DNA of 41,567 bases from a virus, in IMG/VR virus record IMGVR_UViG_3300015245_000022, positions 1 to 41,567 of that record. One strand, written 5' to 3'. Position numbers and translations under genes: made by a program. Positions 38,392 through 41,567 of this stretch are shown piece after piece. Positions within the stretch are counted from its first letter, which is position 1. Each line of letters begins with the position of its first letter. Below the pieces are notes generated by a model. That model was not told where the DNA came from and searched no databases. It saw only the letters and a program-made list of their open reading frames with translations.

Positions 38392-39236
38392 CACGAACTC
38401 ACTAAGGTTTTTACTTCAAATTTTGTATGCAGATTCTTGTTCAATTCGTCCAGCATACCTTGTGCCCATACCTTAGCCCCGCCCCTAGCATAGTATGCAG
38501 ACGCGCGCCTAGCTGCGTTTACGAGTCTTTCCGATCCTACTTTAAGTAAACGCTCGCAGAACTTTTGATCTTTGAGCATCGCTATTTCCGAGCAGGTATG
38601 GATATAGTATAGGCCATCCAATAGGTGTTCGGCGATAGGCCCGACATTTCGGCACATTTCTACGCATATTCTGACCGTGGTCTCGAAAGCAGCTCTGTTT
38701 TCTTGTGCTTTGCGTAGCGACCAACCAACAGAAGCCAGTTCTAATGGAGATGCTGCGCCAGAAGATCGTGGTTTTACCCCCAGTTCACTAAAGAGATCCC
38801 GTATATAGATAGCGACGGGATCTTCCGCAGCTATTAATGCTTTGAATTTGTCGATACTGGAAAGCGGTTTTCGCACTGAATTAACATTCAAAAAACCTTT
38901 CGCTTCTTGCTCGACTGTATGAGTCAAGAAAACGATACAAGGAAGTGTAGTAATATCTGCACGTCGCATAGCTGCTATCACGCGATGTTGGCCATCGATT
39001 ACCCAATATTCACCACCACGTTTACCGATTACTATAGTTCCGCATGCGATCCAAGACCAGGCAGAAGCCATTTCGAGGGCTCTCCCGGTACTCAGTTGGC
39101 GTTGATAATCCGGATGCATTTTCAGGCGTTTCTTATCAAGCAGCATAAGCTCACCCGGTTGGTCTTTCAACTTCCAGGCGTATCTTTCGATCTTTGTTGT
39201 ATTCTTAGTGGTGTAATCTTTTTCGATGATGTTCAT
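38391..39236 (-). CDS. ParB/DGQHR-type protein (AT-rich cassette)
   Basis: A 281-residue ParB-like nuclease-fold protein with the diagnostic WVIDGQHRVIAA motif (D81 to R85) and an upstream HPDYQR element, as in DUF6551-like and DGQHR proteins of phages and islands. The helical C-terminal half may bind DNA or a partner. GGAGT lies about seven bases before the ATG at 39236. It follows the polymerase gene in the same operon but is much richer in A+T (20 G/C in bases 38401-38460 against 41 in 39601-39660), suggesting recent acquisition. Confidence 0.85.
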   Translation of the reverse strand: MNIIEKDYTTKNTTKIERYAWKLKDQPGELMLLDKKRLKMHPDYQRQLSTGRALEMASAWSWIACGTIVIGKRGGEYWVIDGQHRVIAAMRRADITTLPCIVFLTHTVEQEAKGFLNVNSVRKPLSSIDKFKALIAAEDPVAIYIRDLFSELGVKPRSSGAASPLELASVGWSLRKAQENRAAFETTVRICVEMCRNVGPIAEHLLDGLYYIHTCSEIAMLKDQKFCERLLKVGSERLVNAARRASAYYARGGAKVWAQGMLDELNKNLHTKFEVKTLVSS

Positions 39237-39273
39237 TGCAAGACTCCTTTGTTAATTTTTCGTGTGCCATAGC

Positions 39274-41385
39274 TCACGATTTCACCTTATATCGGAATCC
39301 GCTTTCGATCTCAGCCTGCAGCGGCAGCGCGTCGGCGCAGGGCCATGGTGGCGCAGTTTCCATCAACGCCTTCAGCTTACGACTGTCCTCCGGTACGTCC
39401 CGGCTCTCGATGACGATCTCGTCATGCGAATGCAGCACGACACGGAGCGACCATGGCTCGAACGGTGCGCTTCGGAGCGCCAGCATCAGCAGGTCCGCAC
39501 AAGCCGCCTGCGTGGCGTTCTCGGCGAGTAGCCCACCATAGAGTGCAATGCGCGGCCATTCGTCTTCATCCTTCTTTGGCCGCCACGAGGCCTTCAGTAC
39601 GGTGATGCCGAGCTTGTCATCGCCCCATGGCGTGGTCACGGTCTCGAATCGGGCGCCGGGATAGGGGATGCGTCGGCCGGAGGGTAGGATAGCATAGAGG
39701 CAGCCCATGCCGTCCAGAGCGTCGCGGTCGAACAGATACTGCACCTGGCCGGCGCCGAAGGAGCATCCCGGCCGCTCCATCGCGGCGAACATGGCCGTTT
39801 CCAATGAGGCCCAGAAGGTTGGCGCCCATGGGTTGTCCTCACGCCAACCGGCGACGATGTCGCGCACTTCAGGCTCGGGCAGGTGAACGCCGTAGGCTTT
39901 GGCCATTTTCTGGAAAGCCCCTGTCGAGCCTTGGTATCCGCAAGCGAGTGTGGGAACCTTACCGTAGGCTTGGCGCTCGTGCTTGTTGGCAGCGGTGATC
40001 GTGCGGCCGAGGATACGGCTCGCCTGATGCAGGTAGACATCCTCGCCACGGCGGTAGCGCGCCAGCAACTCGTCAGCGCGCGGATCGAGCGACAGCCAGG
40101 GCAGCATGCGTGCTTCGATCGCCGACCAATCGCCCCATACCAAGTCGAAGTCGCCGTGCGGGCAGCCGGTGAAGGTCGGCCGAATCAGCTTGGCGAGCGT
40201 GTGAATGGGTGGGCCGTACTGTCGTGGATCGCGTTTGAACGTGAACGCATCGATCATATTGCTAGCGTCCGGCGAGACTTCGCGTTTCAAATTGTGGACC
40301 TGCAGGCCCATCGAGGAGAACCGCGCTGTCTGCGCCGCCCCGGCAAACATGTACAAACCGTGAACGCGCTTCCGGTCTTCGGTCTCGTCGTGCACGAAGC
40401 GCTCGGAGATCGTTTCATATTTGGAAATGGTGCTTTTACCCGCCTGATCGAGAATCTCGATGAACTCGCGAATTTCCTCGGTCAGGAAGCCGGGCTGCAG
40501 GTCATCTTCGGCGATCAGATTGTTACGGGTGTCCGCATCGAAAGAGACCTTTTTCACACCAGCGTCGTAGAACTCGCATACCGTGATCGCAGCCGGGCTC
40601 ATGCGGGGCAGCGCCCATTCCTTGATGCGTTGGAACTGCCGGGGTGTGGTGACCCGATTGCCGGTAATCTTGGCAAGCCGCTCGTTAAACCACGCTTTCT
40701 CCTCATCGGCGAACTCGCAAGCGGCGGCGGCGAAGTGCGTATCGACGATCACCCCCCGATCGTTGATATATTCATTCTCCCAATAGGCTTCCAGGTCTGC
40801 CAGTCGCCAGGGAGACAGGATGCAGTGGATATCTCGTTCGGTCTCGACGTCCCGATCGCAATAGGCGTGCAGCAGATCGAGCGCTTCGTCTGTATGATGG
40901 CAACGTTTCATGCTCCGATCGAAGTCCGGTGCGCGCGGATCGCCTGCACCGCTTTTCCACCACGCGTTTTGTGTCTTTTCATCCGTTGGTCGGCACATTT
41001 TCAACATATGCAAATGGCCTTTGCGGTCTTTCTGGTGATGACGGCGGAAGAACTGCCCAGCAGTCTCCAGCTTGCTTGGCGCCGCAGCGGTCAGACGAGC
41101 TTGCGCGGCGACGCAGTCGAACGCTTCGATCGGCATCGCGGGCCAACCGTAACGGCGGACCATCACCGTGTTCCACATCGTCCGCTCGAAATTGGCGTTC
41201 CAAGCGAGAAAGGTATCGTTTCCAAACGGATATGGATCTCCCGGCCGCCAGCGCCGTACCGGGCCATCGCCGATCGCATAGGAGGCGAGCAGCACATCCG
41301 TGCTCGGATCGTCGGCATAACGATAGACACCGACCTTGGTCAGGTCGATCTCGGAGTACGATTCCATATCCAAATGTACTATCAT
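39274..41385 (-). CDS. polA: Family A DNA polymerase with 3'-5' exonuclease
   Basis: A 703-residue replicative polymerase. The proofreading domain has DMES (D6, E8), NANFERTMW and YCDRD (Y175, D179). The polymerase domain has motif A WGDWSAIEAR (D419, E424), motif B RQAYGKVPTLACGYQG (from R471) and motif C HSHDE (H654-E656). ATG 41385 is chosen because it overlaps the HTH gene stop as ATGA and MIVHLDMES is the natural family N-terminus; a 25-residue upstream extension is rejected. It works with the primase-helicase and the operon nuclease in genome replication. Confidence 0.95.
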   Translation of the reverse strand: MIVHLDMESYSEIDLTKVGVYRYADDPSTDVLLASYAIGDGPVRRWRPGDPYPFGNDTFLAWNANFERTMWNTVMVRRYGWPAMPIEAFDCVAAQARLTAAAPSKLETAGQFFRRHHQKDRKGHLHMLKMCRPTDEKTQNAWWKSGAGDPRAPDFDRSMKRCHHTDEALDLLHAYCDRDVETERDIHCILSPWRLADLEAYWENEYINDRGVIVDTHFAAAACEFADEEKAWFNERLAKITGNRVTTPRQFQRIKEWALPRMSPAAITVCEFYDAGVKKVSFDADTRNNLIAEDDLQPGFLTEEIREFIEILDQAGKSTISKYETISERFVHDETEDRKRVHGLYMFAGAAQTARFSSMGLQVHNLKREVSPDASNMIDAFTFKRDPRQYGPPIHTLAKLIRPTFTGCPHGDFDLVWGDWSAIEARMLPWLSLDPRADELLARYRRGEDVYLHQASRILGRTITAANKHERQAYGKVPTLACGYQGSTGAFQKMAKAYGVHLPEPEVRDIVAGWREDNPWAPTFWASLETAMFAAMERPGCSFGAGQVQYLFDRDALDGMGCLYAILPSGRRIPYPGARFETVTTPWGDDKLGITVLKASWRPKKDEDEWPRIALYGGLLAENATQAACADLLMLALRSAPFEPWSLRVVLHSHDEIVIESRDVPEDSRKLKALMETAPPWPCADALPLQAEIESGFRYKVKS

Positions 41386-41567
41386 GTGCCCGCTCGTTCT
41401 TTCGCCCGACGCGCCCGACGATCGGCCCATTTCTCGATGTATTTCGAGTCGTCGTGGCACTTACTTCCACGTTTTTCACGTGGGTGGCTGCGCTCGGTGT
41501 GTGTTCTAGGCGGGTCGAATAACATGTCCATCCGGCCATCGAAAATGCGGCTGTGGACGGTATTGAG
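41382..41567 (-). CDS. Small helix-turn-helix protein, C-terminal part (gene crosses contig ends)
   Basis: This continues the gene that starts at 203. Codons 68 to 103 lie at 41490-41382, and 41567-41491 repeats codons already present at 77-1. The C-terminal tail is basic (KYIEKWADRRARRAKERAG), with one Cys and two His that do not form an obvious zinc site. The stop overlaps the polymerase start. Confidence 0.8.
   Translation of the reverse strand, partial: LNTVHSRIFDGRMDMLFDPPRTHTERSHPREKRGSKCHDDSKYIEKWADRRARRAKERAGT
41491..41567. repeat. Right copy of 77-bp exact terminal repeat
   Basis: Identical to bases 1-77. Removing one copy yields an uninterrupted 103-residue reading frame across the join, which supports circular closure of the assembly. 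Confidence 0.95.

Noticed and set aside
1-41567. CRISPR array, insertion sequence or integrase module
   Set aside because: No regularly spaced repeats, transposase motifs or tyrosine/serine recombinase signatures were seen on either strand.

Overview
This window is a complete or nearly complete genome of a short-tailed, head-full type bacteriophage (podovirus-like). The first 77 bases are repeated exactly as the last 77 bases. One gene (start at 203, minus strand) reads off the left end and continues in frame from 41490 to 41382. The molecule is therefore a circular assembly of about 41,490 bp, opened at an arbitrary point, with an assembler-style overlap. The host is probably an alphaproteobacterium. 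The evidence is indirect: a phage-encoded outer-membrane beta-barrel protein of the Omp25/RopB type, GC-rich coding sequence and TTGACA-type promoters. No integrase, recombinase, phage RNA polymerase, tRNA or CRISPR array was seen. The phage looks lytic and dependent on host RNA polymerase.

Layout. (1) A leftward replication operon runs from 2945 through the contig ends to 38314: membrane protein, small protein, DUF2800/Cas4-like nuclease, putative DNA-binding accessory protein, HTH protein, family A DNA polymerase, ParB/DGQHR protein and a membrane micropeptide. (2) Rightward DNA genes are the VRR-NUC nuclease (3010), a SNF2-type helicase cluster (4137-6023) and a large primase/VirE helicase (6235-8703). 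A leftward outer-membrane protein gene with its own terminator (3288-4047) is wedged between them. (3) A leftward accessory region (8689-11768) holds about eleven small genes: an XRE repressor-like protein, zinc-binding proteins, unknowns and one apparently frameshifted gene. It is driven by a clear promoter with an operator palindrome at 11778-11817. (4) A 540-bp AT-rich divergent control region (11769-12310) has a second operator-like inverted repeat and a rightward promoter.

(5) The late operon runs rightward for 26 kb (12311-38298): membrane protein and lipoprotein genes, small and large terminase, two small genes flanked by a 41-bp direct repeat, portal, decoration-type proteins, a TEADDS-repeat protein, scaffold, SU10-like major capsid protein, adaptor and tail nozzle. 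These are followed by an ADP-ribosyltransferase-like virion protein, a GNAT-like protein, four large probable ejection proteins, a tail fibre with a duplicated domain, and a lysis cassette. Most late genes are coupled by ATGA, TAATG or TGATG overlaps.

The most unusual items are the phage-borne outer-membrane barrel, the ADP-ribosyltransferase-like domain fused to a probable virion protein, the holin-like/lipoprotein fusion with a likely internal start, the 41-bp repeat that gives two neighbouring proteins the same C-terminus, the AT-rich ParB-like cassette, and the operator-controlled small-gene region.
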